Positions 32,291 through 45,500 of a stretch of 64,000 bases of DNA are shown here, piece after piece (the first letter of the stretch is position 1; every line of letters begins with the position of its first letter). The position numbers and the translations under genes were made by a program. Under the pieces are notes generated by a model. It made no database searches. It was not told the DNA's origin and saw only the letters and a program-made list of their open reading frames with translations. Source of the DNA: Stercorarius parasiticus (Eukaryota; Chordata; Aves; Charadriiformes; Stercorariidae); NCBI GenBank assembly GCA_013396915.1, contig VWZL01001295.1, forward strand, positions 187,690-251,689, given 5' to 3'.

Positions 32291-34160
32291 CCCTATTTCT
32301 TCTAAATCTTGCTCTCAAGAAACAGCTGACCCGTTTAGCTGAGGTTTATATAAATTTCTGGCCAAAGAGGGAGCATGGTAAAGATTTAAGTGTCTGAAAA
32401 CAGGGTGAGAATGGAAGGAACTGAGAAGTTTCATTCTGGGAGGAAGCTGTTGGGATATTCTAGGGATATTAAGGTAGGTTTGAAAGGCAAAGGTCTCTCT
32501 CTTTCCACTATCGAGACCATAGAAGACAGACAAACAAATAGACAGAGGGAAAGGAAGAAAAAGAAAACAAGAAGGAAGCAAAGAGGAACGCACTGTATGG
32601 AAAAACAAGCACACAGAGCCTGTTAAAGTTTCACTCCCTGAGCTCCGGGCAGCCAGCAGCACACAGTACGGACCAGCTCTTCCCAAATCCACAACTCCTA
32701 GGAGTGCTCCCAAAGCAATGCAGCCATCTTCCCTCATTTCTCACATCAAATCTATCTTATACTGGTCCTTGTCTGCTGTTACAGATTTTCTTTCAATTAC
32801 AGATTAACTAAATCTAAAGGCTATTTATGGGTTTACATTAGAATGGGTGAACATACTCAGTACAATTTTGTCATGTTTTCCTGACAATTCCATTCAAGCT
32901 CCATCCAGTGTAATAATCAGTTTGAATTTCAAACTATTCACGTGAATAGGACAAATTACATACGTAGGGAATTACACACAGTGACCCCCGGTCCCATGTC
33001 CATCTGACAGAAACTACTGTTATTACTCACAAGCAAGGGAGTTCCCCAAGCCCTTTACTGGAAAGAAATTATAAACACATTCATCCCACCTTTATTTTAT
33101 AAAAATTGAGAGACTCAAAAACCTGCTTCCAAGAGCACTGAGGTCACCCGGGGCATTTCTTCAGGCCCCACCGTCAAAGAGTGAGAAATAGTTCCTAACC
33201 AGAGACAATAAGTGATTTGATGCTGAGTATTTCCAGCCACCTTGGGAGGTACTGGAGAGAAACTGTGTCAGCTCAGCCAGACCCACCAAAGTCTCACTGG
33301 CCTCATAACAATTTGCAGGGGCATGTGAGTATTTTGAATTTTCAGCTGGAAACTTTTTACGTTAAGTAACTACTTCTTGCCACCAGCCCCATCCGCTCTC
33401 CCATACAACAGAATCGTTTCTGCACGTGCTACAGTCGAGCAGCTTCTAGCAAGGCCTTTATGAGAAGTCTGTAGGGGAGGGAGGGTACAGCTCTGGGCAC
33501 CTTCTCCACTGTTACACATCTGCCCACGTACCTGCACGCAGTAGGAAAGTCTTTCTGGCAGCGTTGGAGATGCCACGCTCGAAGATGGAGAAGTCAGTGT
33601 ACTTTTACCATTTACAGGACAGTTAGAAAAGACATCCCAGGCACAAGGTCCGTGTGCTGGGAGGATGGAGGAGGACAGCTTGTTGCTGCATCTCTTTGCC
33701 TATCCAGGAAGAATGCATCCCTTTCTCGCAGATGCCAAAGGGATCCTCTCCTCTGCTGACACGGACACAGCCTATGTGGATTTTGAGGAATGAGTTGAGG
33801 CAGATGCTGAGGGGTGGCACCTTCCTGGAAAGTTTACTAGCTAGTCTGTTAAAAGCAGCAGAAGTGGCAATGTATTTATACTAGTTCCAGAGCTTGGGAA
33901 GGAGTATACGCTAATTAAAATTATTCTTTCTGCTCAGCACGTCCTCAACTGCATTTGTACAGAGCAGAGATGACGCCATGTGGCTGACTGATCTATTTAC
34001 ACCTCTGGAGTCCCCTGCTCATCCCCATCCCTGTTTCTCAATTAAGGGTGCAGACAGAAATTTGGGCTAGTTCCAGCAATCAAACACGCCTGGCACACCA
34101 CTGGGACTGAAGAGACAAAAGAGTGACTTTTACCCAACAGAAGCTGTTCAGGATCTCTCT

Positions 34161-34180
34161 ACTGCCTGAAAACAGGCAGT
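34161..34180. repeat. Perfect 8-bp inverted repeat
   Basis: ACTGCCTG and CAGGCAGT flank AAAA. The next bases repeat the word AGTACTGAA twice. A small stem-loop is possible; no function is suggested. Confidence 0.85.
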
Positions 34181-35759
34181 ACTGAAAAGTACTGAACCTG
34201 AAAAGTTCATTCCCAGGGAAGAGTTAAAATAAAGTGAATGTTGTTGCTGGAGCCTGTTGTGAATGCAAAAAAGCCCGCAAAAGCCAGGTTAAAACTGCCT
34301 GCTGCTTTTTCTGACTTTAAGAACCAAGAAACATGCTGTGTTCAGCAATGCATGCGTTCCTGTGCAGCCCGTGGCTCTCTGGCCTGGGCACGTTACCCAC
34401 TCCTGGAAGCACCAGGGTGGACAGCCCATGATGCACAGGCACCTGAGCACACACCAGGTCTGACCCACGCTGCTGCTTAATTCAGGCTTGGCCAGAACCT
34501 GAGCGCTCCAGAGCCCGGCAACGCTCACACCAGCTCCGCATGGGCCCAGCCAGCCGCTAGCCTGTTTCCCCCATCATAACGAAAACACCATTGTATTTGC
34601 AAAGACACCTCCTGTATTCGTTAAAAGAGAAGGCATGGCTGAGAGCTTGTAAATGATGTAATTCAAAGATCATCATGGCACTGCAGATAGGGAACGGAAA
34701 GCTTCTAGAAGATGTGCCTCTGCTGAGGACATCGGCACTGCGAGGCTTTTGCTGGGTCCCCAGCTGGTCCTGGTCACTGAAACACCAGCGGCTGCGAGAG
34801 TGATTTTAACACTTTGCTCTTTTCTTGCAGGGATGGGGCTGTGTCCCTACACCCCAGGCCCCTGTCAGCATGGTCTGCATTTCTGCCACGTGCTCGGCAT
34901 ATAGATCTAGAGAGCAGGGCCAGAATTCAAGAGCAGCTGACTGCCAAGGCGGTGAAGAGAAAGTGCAGCAAAGTTCTCCCCCTGCACTCTGCCTTGCTGG
35001 TTTTGACCTAAATGATCTAGATGTTGACAGATGCCCTTCCAAGTTGGAGATATGGGTCCCTTCCCTCCCCACAGACCCTGGTCCCGTGGACAAGGTGTTT
35101 GTGCCTAGTTACAGCAGGAGCTGGCGTCCTCCAGTAGAACACAGCTCGCTTGTAGAACCGTGCTCCTGGATTTGGTGACTATCCAAAACAGCAAGCAAAT
35201 ATTTGCACAAGTTCACGGAAGCTTGTTATGGAAGAAAGGAGCAATGATATTTAAAAGACGAATACAGTATGCTACAGGTAGGAAGATTTTTGTAATTGAA
35301 AATAGCACTGAGGCGCTGGGGAGCCTATATAATGCTAACTTCCATCAGTATTCAGAAAAAGAAGTGAAATATGTTTCTTCTTATTCCCACTGTGTATTTC
35401 TCTTTTAAATATGGGGAAATTGGAGTATATATCAACTATACGTTGGAAAACATGAAACTGATTGCTGATTTCCCCTAGCATTTTACTACTGGTGTTTCCT
35501 GGAGCAGCTAGTTCTCAAGTTGAACACTGTTCTGGTTGCAGCAACAGCATCTCTCTTTTATACTCCTTGCCCAGCTGGCTGCTGGCTTAGGAGTAAGTAG
35601 AGCTGCAGGCTGTTTCACAGGTGCCCCATCCCTGCCAGAGACAGACCACACACAGGGATGATGGGGCAGTGGCAAGGCTTGTAGCACTGCAGATGGATGC
35701 TCTGAGTCCCTCACAGTGCTCTGGCCCCAGCAGCCATGGCTTACCTGCGTTCTCTGCCA

Positions 35760-35826
35760 CTAGCTTGTGAGGTGACTTTGGGTGCATCACATCCTCTCCC
35801 TTACCTGTGTCTCCCTTCCACATTAG
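35760..35826 (+). mobile_element. Possible MIR relic
   Basis: GTGACTTTGGGTGCATCACA followed by TCCTCTCCCTTACCTGTGTC loosely matches MIR 'gtgaccttgggcaagtcacttaacctctctgtgcctc'. Low certainty. Confidence 0.3.
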
Positions 35827-38800
35827 TGGTTGCTAAACTCCTTTTCTCTTGCAATACGTATGTGAAACACTGGCAGCACAGAGCACTGTGGTTCTTGGGC
35901 GTTACAGTAACAGCACCAAAAATAAGCTCAGGAGACATGACTTGGCCATCCGTCCTGGTGCACTTAAAGAAGCAGCTCCCCTTTATTTGTCTCGCATTTT
36001 CATTTCATGCAGTTTTCCCAAAGCCACCTGTGTCCACAGCACTGTGGCAGTCGGAGCCATCCCCAGCAGTGCCTGTGCCACTAAGGTGAGGGGTCTCCCT
36101 GCCTCCTCTTTCCCTCTGAAGTAGGAAAACCAGCAACAGCTGCAGAAATCCAAGCGGTTGCTTTTTATTCCCTCCATTAGGCTCCGACCTACAACCCAAA
36201 CAAGTGACTCCTTTGGTCTGCATCTGGAGAGCAGCTGGATCCCCTTGCATTAATGAATGGCCAGGATTTCCCAGCAGGAAAAGAATGTGTTTGCAATGCA
36301 AGTTCCCTTTGCAGGAGGGAGATCTTCAGCCATGTGAAGTACAACATATTTCCTTGAAAATCAGCAAATATCCCTCCCGATCTCAGCCTCCCCATCTTCA
36401 AGCACAGACTTAGCATCCCTGTGTCGACCCGACAGAGAGCTGAACTCGACAACCACTAAGTGCTGCACTGCAGCCTTCCGGGCGCTGCGGGCAGAGGCCA
36501 GAAACACTACCTGGAGTCTCTGCTTGTCCCACACTAACCACACACCTGAGCAGCGACAGGTTCTGCTGCGCATCTACCAGACCTGCTGCAGCCCGAGCTG
36601 CTTCACCAGAGGCACCCAGCACAGATCTCTGAAGATCCACGTGAGCTCACGTGCCCATCCCTCTCCCCTGGCTCGGTATTTAGTATTTGATGAGTGTACG
36701 CACTGGGCTTTGCAGGGATTTTGCTGCTATGATCATTTTCTCCCTGGCCTCGTGGGAGCCCCCAGACTGACTGCAGTCCTTTACTTGCACCTGAAATGAA
36801 GGTTGTGGCAAGAAGGAAAGCTCAGTGACGCTGCGCATCACTGTTCCTGGAAGTGCTGCTGTGGTCCCATGTTCTGCCACGGTGAGAGTCTTGTGTGCAT
36901 CCTGGGTCCTGTCCAGAGCCACAGACATGGCTACGGCAGCAAAATGAATGAGAAAGGCTGTTTTTAACATTAGAGTGGGTCTCTGATGTACAGCCCGAGT
37001 GGGGCTCTGCCAGGCAAGTACCTTTACATGAAAATGTCATGTATTCCAACTTTAAAGTTGTTTTTCTAAATGTTTTTCTAAATGCCCTTGTTCCAATTAA
37101 AAGATGTGGAGGAGAAGACATCTTTCTTGGAGATGTTCTGGATACACACTGCTGAGTCAGATCAGAGGCAGTTTCAAGAGTGTCCAATGACAGACGATCA
37201 CACAGGTCCATTTTTTGGGCGTTCCCATCTCACTCCGAGACAACGGAATGGATCCAAAGCATCACCCAAACAATTACATCAGTTTAAAAGGGACTTTTAG
37301 GGCACTGCAGACGTATCTGCATGTCTGTGGGTAAACCAGAGAGAAACCTGGGAGTGCTGGCTACTCAACCCATCATTGCGAGGATGATACCTGTTTGCCG
37401 CTTGTCATCTGAGCCCATCATCATAAAAACCGAGGACTCTTCCCGGCTGCCAGCCACACAGGCCAGCTGAGCTCTGCTCTGTCCCCATCTCCTGCCAGTA
37501 CCAGGAATGCAGGTGACACGGGATGGTCCTGGGAAAAGGATTCACAGCAGCTCCGTTTCCAGTTTGTGAGATGTTTCTTTCTTCCTGCCTTCCCTTTCCT
37601 ACTTTATCTGTGAACTCGTGGATAGATAGAGGGGATATTTCAGTACGTTGTTTGAACTGGGAAAAACTTTCATTGGCTGGGAGGTGCTGAACTATTCGAG
37701 GTGTCATCCATCTTCACCATTTCTGGAAAGCCAAGTACGCAGGTGCGAGGGCTGCTCACACTCACTCAGGCAGAAGCTTTTGAAACAGCAGCACAAGAAA
37801 TGTTATCTTTCCTACAGATGAAGTCCTTAAAGATATGGCTTAGTGTGCACACACCAGCACCCCTGCAAAGGCATGGTGCGAGGCACGGCGGAGAGCTAAC
37901 CTCCCCTCCTGCCAAAGCAACGGATCTGCCAGAGGGATTGGATTCACCAGCCAGCCCAGGACTGCAAACGGCGCAAACATCTCCCCCTCTCCTACCCGCT
38001 TTCACGCACGCCTTAGAGTTGTCCTGCACCCATCACCCAGCCCGGCTGCAGCATTTCGTAAAAAGGGGTCTGAGCCACGGGCATCGCCTCTGACCCTGTA
38101 AAGAAGGGGCTACTTTTCTGCAGGGAGATAGGTGTTAGGTTATATTTCATTTTTCAAAACCTGATTATGATTTGGGGGTAGACAACCACTACTCATTTCT
38201 GCTGATACACTCACACCACCTGGAGACAACGCTGCTCCCAGAAATGGGATGCAAAGCTCATCCTGCGCTTCATTCCCCACGGCTGCTGTCACGGAGGAGC
38301 CCCCCCCCCCCTNCCTGGTTTGCAAAACAACCCCTGATTCTATTTAAGAGGTACGAGAGCAAGTCCTCCAGGTAAACCGAACCTGTGCATGCAAGCTGGG
38401 GAGAGAAATGAATGCAGATGAGTTTATTTTTGCATACCCTCCTACTACCAGAGCGCGGGGAGTTGCTAACATTACGTCATCTGAACACCCCCGCCCCTCC
38501 ACCCATCCAACCCGGCAAAGGCACAACGCTTCTGCTGACGGCTGCTGGAAGCAACAGCCAGAGGAGAATTAACTCTTTGCTGCACAGGACACATGCTGCA
38601 CTCTCCAGTGGCCAGTGGTTACCCAGCGCTGGGGGCTTTTGTGGTTAGCTGTTACAGAAAGGGATGTCTGAATCCTCAGAGATGAGCAACCCCAGCAACC
38701 TCTCCCTCCAAGTATTTGTCTCATAGAACAAGTATTTATCTAACAGGGCAAAGAGTCTGAGTTGCTCCCAGTCTGTCCCAAACGTAGGACTAAAGATGGG

Positions 38801-41435
38801 CAAGAGAAGCCACCTGATACCTCAAGGAAAAGAAACAGTTTTGATAGAGGGACATGACTGAGAAGGACTTTCAATTCCCACTCCCAGACTTTAATCACAC
38901 AAGAAATGGGTATTGTTAGTGTCAATTTTCCTCGAGACCCACGTGGCCTGACGGCGCAGCCGCCGACTGAGACACAAGCACAGGCATCTTGTTGAGAGCA
39001 ACACAAAAGCTTTTCTTTGCAGGAAATTAAAAACAAGGAAACAAACACCAGCACTTGCGTAAGCCCCAGACTGGCTCAGACAGAAAATTACCTCGAGACT
39101 GTTTGTGTTCCAGATCAATGGATCAGCTGCGGCGTGGGGCAATTAGCACCTTGAAATTATTCAGCAAGCAGAGGGGTGGGAATTTGAGGGGAGGGTGGTG
39201 AGGGAAGGGTGAAAGCGAGCAGGAATAACAATAGATCTCTCTGGATATAAAAGTCAAGGCTTGGCTCAGGCTGAGCCCAAGTTACAATAGGAACGTGGCT
39301 GGTGGATGTTTTTGCAACCAGCAAAAGGGGGACAGGAAGGGGCTGGGGGGGCTGCTGATGCTGCGTCCTGGGAATGGGTATGCGATATGGGCATGGAAAG
39401 CAGAGAATATTTTTTCAGGCTGGGACTAAAGATACCTGCCCAGTTATACCACACGCCTATTTTCTGCTGTACCCAGCACTCTAAGCAAGGCAAAACTGCT
39501 CTGTGAACAGATCCTAGCTGTGCTAGGTATGATGTGGATGGGCAAACTGGCCACAAGGCAAACACTTCCAGCAGGTACCAGCTTGGTTAGGGCTCTGCCC
39601 AGTTCTGTGATGGAACCAGTTCCCTTCAGAGGAGCAAGCATCCTCGCAGGGGATGGGTGGCCCCCACAACCACACTCTTCGGCAGCACACACACCAAAAA
39701 CCTTAGCTGTTCTGCATGTTATGAAGATATTGGCCTAATTATTCCTGACACTGTTAGGAATAGGAAAATCTTATTATTTCTTACGTGCTGACATAACACT
39801 CACATATACGTAACATGCTTTACTGTTGCTATCGGAGGAGGAGGAGGAGAGAGGGAAATAGGGGGCTCCAGCATAACCTCTTTCACGGCCCATCTTTAAA
39901 CAAATTGAACCTCCAAACTCACCCAGGAGAAATAAGACATTTGCTCAGATGGGCCTTGATCCCCAACCTGCCAGGACCAAGAGGAATCACTCCCTCTCCC
40001 CATGACCCGGGGAAGCGCACGTGGCCTTTGCTATGGGTCATGGGGGCTTTCTCCACCACTCCTGAACACCAACCCACCAAAAAAGCCAGATACCAAAGAC
40101 ACAACAAACATTAAAGCAACTACATGAGAAAGTCTTGCTCCTTTTCTAACAGGTCTCCATGCTTCTATTACTAATCTAGGATGAAAAGAAAACCACCTCT
40201 GTCCAAACAGTTTTCTATTATCACAAATGTGTTTGCATCTAATCTGAGCATGGGGAGGCCAAGGCAAGCCGAGTGCAAAACTCTTTCAGGCACTGATGCT
40301 CTTAACACTTTGAAATCATGCTAATCTGATAAGGCACCGAGGGAATTATGCAAGTAAACAAAGCCGTGCCCCGATAAGGAGTACTAGAGATAGGGCACAC
40401 CACATATTTAGCGCTCGGAGGGAGGGAGGCAGCAATGGTTATGACGGTTCCCCGCAGCCCCGTGCAGGAGAAGTGGCGGCAGGACCGGCGCGGGGAGGAC
40501 AGTCATCCTGCCCCAACCACTGATGGCTGCAGCCCATGACAAGGGAAATTAAACAGCAGGACGCGAGCGCTGCTGCTCACAGCTAGATTTTCCTGAGCAC
40601 TAACATTTGATCACAGCACTTCCTTCGCCAGGATGTAGAGAGATGCATGAGGAGGGCAGCCCAGAAACCAGGAATAAAAACGCCCAGGATATAAGGGTTA
40701 GCTGCAAACGAAGCAAACAGGAGGCAGCAGGGTGTTCTGTCTTTGCCTCTACATGCTTGGTTGATGTCTGGCAAAACCTGAGTCTCTCTCTGCATTCCAG
40801 GTTGCTGGTCACACTTCAGCTTCATGCTTTGTGAAAATGATGCAAGCAAGGCTGCAAACTGCCACTCGTCCTACCACCGTCCTTTGCTGGGAACTCGCTT
40901 CCCATCTCCTCGCAGCGTCCTCCAGAAAAACAAGCCTCACAGTTGGAAGAAAGCTGATCTAAGGCCCAACTCCTAAATCAACTTTCTAATTTAGGGGCCA
41001 TTTCTCAAAAGCCTCTCCCCACCACGGGACATGTGGAGCCCAACTTTGCGCAAGCACTGCGCTCAGCCCGTCGGCGCTAGTGCTGCTGCTGCTCTGGGAC
41101 TCAGCACCTCAGAAATACCAGGCTGCAAATCAAACCCCCAAAGCAGACCCCCCCTGGAGCAGCAGACACTTCCCATGAAGTTTTGTTGCAACTTTCATCA
41201 TCTCGCTTTCCTTGTTTATATAATGGAGATACGAACTCTGTCACTTCAGGAATGCTGATGAGTGATTAATAGCTGCAAAGCATTTGGAAGGTAAAATGGT
41301 CTGAGTAATTATTACCCTGAGCGACAAAGAGCAAGACAGTTCAAGAGTACACGCTGATAGATTACAACATCATGCTACAAGGGAGCACCCAAAATCTCCC
41401 AGTAATTCCTGCTCTAGGGACCAGGTCCAATGCTC

Positions 41436-41604
41436 AGGTTGCCCAGAGAAGCTGTGGCTGCCCCATCCCTGGAGGGGTTCAAGGCCAGGTTGGCCGGGGC
41501 TTGGAGCAACCTGGGCTGGTGGGAGGTGTCCCTGCCCAGGGCAGGGGGGTGGAATAAGATGAGCTTTAAAGTCCCTTCCAACCCAAACCATTCTATGATT
41601 CTGT
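41436..41604 (+). mobile_element. CR1 LINE 3' end, short copy
   Basis: GGTTGCCCAGAGAAGCTGTG through CATTCTATGATTCTG. It is nearly the same subfamily as the copy at 31032-31503: both share the words GGGGTTCAAGGCCAGGTTGG and GGAGCAACCTGGGCTGGTGG. It is strongly 5'-truncated. Confidence 0.94.
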
Positions 41605-41667
41605 ATGTTGTGAGAGAAGCTATGGCATTTTCAACTGTTCTTCAGCAACTGATTTATTCAGCATTTC

Positions 41668-42522
41668 AGTTCTCTTTAATACCTTTATCAATGATCTGGA
41701 TGAGGGGATTAAGCGCACCCTCAGTAAGTTTGCAGACAACACCAAGTTGGGTGGGAGTGTTGACCTGCTGGAGGGTAGAAAGGTGTTGCAGAGGGATCTG
41801 GACAGGCTGGATCGATGGGCCAAGGCCAGTGGTATGAGGTTCAACAAGGCCAAGTGCCGGGTCCTGCACTTGGGTCACACCAACCCCCTGCAGCGCTAGA
41901 GGCCGGGGGCAGAGTGGCTGGGGAGCTGCCTGGGGGAAAAGGACCTGGAGGTGTTGGTCGGCAGCCGGCTGAATACAAGCCAGCAGTGTGCCCAGGTGGC
42001 CGACAGCATCCCAGCCTGCGTCAGGAACAGCGTGGCCAGCAGGACCAGGGCAGTGACCGTCCCCCCGTACTCGGCACTGGCGAGGCCCCACCTCGAGGGC
42101 TGTGTCCAGTTTTGGGCCCCTCACCACAAGACAGAGGGAGCTGGGGGTGTTCAGCCTGGAGAGGAGGAGGCTGAGGGGAGACCTTCTCACTCTCTACAGC
42201 TCCCTGAAAGGACGGGGTAGCCAGGGGCGGTCGGGCTCTTCTCCCAAGGAACAGGCGATGGGACAAGAGGAAACGGCCTCAAGTTGCACCAGGGGAGGTT
42301 TAGATTGGATATTAGGAAAAATTTTTCCACTGAAAGGGTTATTAAGCATTGGAACAGGCTGCCCAGGGAAGGCGTTGAGGCACCATCCCTGGAGGTATTT
42401 AAAAGATGGGTAGACATAGTGCTTCGAGATATGGTTTAGTGATGGTTTTTGTCAAGAGTTATGTTGATGGTTGGACTAGATGATCTGAACGGTCCCTTCC
42501 AACCAAGGCCATTCTATGATTC
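41668..42522 (+). mobile_element. CR1 LINE 3' end with ORF2 remnant
   Basis: The left part reads as the end of the CR1 reverse transcriptase ([20 protein letters not shown], then [18 protein letters not shown]) with an in-frame TAG at about 41897. The 3' UTR continues to CCATTCTATGATTC and is followed by a short ATT run. It is a different subfamily from the copy just before it. 5'-truncated and inactive. Confidence 0.94.
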
Positions 42523-45500
42523 CATTATTATTATTATGGTAATTGCCAGTGGGGGGAAAAAAGAAAAGACAGACATTAATGGGTGAGGAGAAGGGGAAGA
42601 CGGGCTTCAGGAAGGGCTCACACTGAGGGCATGAGGCAGGAATAGCTGCTCTCCTATCACTCCTTTCCTTGGCATCTGCTGTCTGGAGCGCAAAGCAATG
42701 GGAGCAATGCGTGGGTGGAAGCCTGATCCCCCTGATGTGCAATATGGGACCTTTCCCTCGAGCAGGAAAGGGTGAGCAGGGACACAACACCTCTCCCATT
42801 TCCCACTCACCTACTTGCACAATAATTGCAGGAATCTGAGATCCTTGAGAGCTTTTCCTCTGCCTCCAGCAAATTTGGTTGAAACCAGCCAAGCAGAGAG
42901 AGTCGTTCTCTGCATATGTGCACATCTCACTTTCTTACAGAGAACGTTGGTGTTCCTGAGACAGTCAAGCTTTCAGGTAATCCAGCGCTAACTGCCACCA
43001 AAACAGCAGCATTAGTAGTAATTAAAAATGAGATGCTTTCCACACCAGGCTGTATATTTTGGAGGCAGCCAGTTCACCCAAACAGGATTACGATAGCTCA
43101 GGATTTCACTTCTTTACTTCCACTCCTTTAACCATGAGATCAATGCAGCCAGCCTCGGAAGAAATAGGCACAAAATTCACTTACGCTGAAATGGGTCTGA
43201 AGCTAAAATGTATTTTTCCTCTATTTCTCCAGAACATTCAAGACAAATACAAATATGGAACAGGACTGACACTGGAAAGCAAATAGCATTTAGTCACCCA
43301 CACAGACCTCTAACAAGCACTTTACTGCGTAAGTGAAAATCCCCTGCAAAAGCAGTTTGGTTCAGAGAAAGGAAACCTTTAGGAGAGTGGTAGGAGAACT
43401 CCCTGACCACTCATTTGTGGGAAATTAGAGGTAAAGACAAAACATACGAGGGAAACCAGAATGGTTTAAGTGGGAAACCTCCAAACTGAGGAAGCAGTTG
43501 GGCTGAGGTGGCCTGCTAGCATGTAAACAAAGAATGTGCTTATGTGCATCTATATATGTGCTCTTATATATAACACGTAAGTACGGCTTCTGCACACACA
43601 GCAACGCTCTCCTCTCCCGACCAGCCCCATTTTCAGTATCAGGCTTGTAGGACAGGCAATTTGTCTTCAGGCCACACATGTGAGCTGGCATCAGGAGCAT
43701 TTGTCCCCTTTTTGACCCCAGCGTGTTGGTTCATTCTATTTATATATTTTTGATCTGTAACCCACGACAGAGGTTTCTGGCACTGTTGCTGGAAGGTCAG
43801 GGAAGGACCACAGAAGAGCAAGTCCCAGGCACAGAGCCCTTGCAGAGCATGATTTGTCAGCTGCCTCCATCAGGAATTTGCTGTGTTTTGAATTCAAAGA
43901 ATCTCTTTCAAAAACAAAAACCCCACTCAGGCCTCTATGCCAAGATGGTAAGCTGGCAGCCCAGGGCTGGTGGGATAGCATAGGGAGCATCCCATGTCCA
44001 GAAAGGGTGGCCAACCTTACAGAGACGCTCAGTCACAAGACCTGCGAGAAGGTCCTGGGGAGAGGGAAGGAATGGACAAGAAGATGGAAGATGGAAAAGG
44101 CAGAAAAAAAACCCTATGCCGTTGGGCAGCTGGTTTATCCACATTGCCTAGGAGAGGAGAAAAAGCCTGCAGAGCTAAGAACCATTCCCTGGATTTCCTT
44201 CTCCCTCCAAAGACTATAAAAAGACACTTCATAACTTATTCTCTACTTCCATTAGGTGCCAGTGAACATCCCCTAATGATTTCTGGCACTGTCTTGTTGA
44301 AGCATTTGATAAGACAGTCCAGGACGTGCCAGAGAGGACAGGAGGTTCAGTCAGGAGGACAACTTTGGTGAAACAGTCAGGTGAGGCTGAGGAACAGGAG
44401 ATGACTACATGAGAAAGAACCATGCATATCAACAGTGTGTGGAAAAACATGCCAGGGTGAGACTACCAAATGCACATGTTCTCTTTGTGAATTCCCAAGC
44501 AAACTCAGGCACATACATGTTAGATGTCCTAGGAGATGACATTAGGGTGGTGGTGGGAGAACTATGGGGCTGAGTTTTCAAATGATAGAAGAGCACAAAT
44601 CTTGAACGGATGACATCTAAGAGTTTCCAGCAGTCCTATTTCTAAACCCCTAATTCCCACACATCTGAAGAAGGTCTAGAAAGGAAGGTGAATACAGGGG
44701 CCAGGACCTTCCCCTTGCAGAAGGCAGGCATATATTTAAAGAAGCAACAGCAGAGAAGAGTTGGGTTGTATATTACCTGCTGGAGACAAACCACAGCATC
44801 CTGTTTTTCAGTGCTCAGGTTTAAAAAAAATCCCCCAAACTTGACAGTTCATGCCCATTGATCTCAGAAGACAGTACCAAGGGATTTTATCATTACAAAC
44901 GCTTCATCATAGGATCACCCCTCCTGCAGCTTCATGCCCCACGGCGGGGACAACTTTTCCTGGGAAGGAACAATCGTCCACGGGATTAGAGCATTCCATG
45001 GACTAAGCACACACTCCCATTGCCTCCCCACCTTCTCAAAACGCACTATTTATTGAACAGGCACAAGATACAAGAAATACATACGATGGTGATTTCCCCT
45101 GGACGGATAACAGCATCTTCTCTCCTCTGGAGGCCCACCTCTGGGCTGTGTTGCACACCAGCATCCAGGCGCTCCCCTGGCCACGGCGGGTGCATCGTCA
45201 CTGTTCACCCACTCACGTTCTGGCAAGTGAATTTTCTGTTTAATAAACTTTCCTGCAGTTTGTGTTTCTCGGTAACCCTGTAGTCATGGCGACAAAACTG
45301 GGGTCCTTGGCAACATACCAATGATGCTGCAAATCTGCGATGACTAATCCTAAAAGCCTAATTGGTAGAACTCATTTAAATGCTTAAAGATATGCAGGTC
45401 ACCACAGGGGTCGATTTAATGGCTATGGCATATCTGGTGGTGAAGCAGTTGTTAGAGAAGGAGCAGCCAGGGCATCTTCTGGTCATGAAATTAAGTGGAT

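Noticed and set aside
34830..35178. TTCTTGCAG followed by an open plus-strand frame, like an exon of another gene
   Set aside because: The acceptor-like motif is common, the protein resembles nothing I know, and no partner exon was seen.
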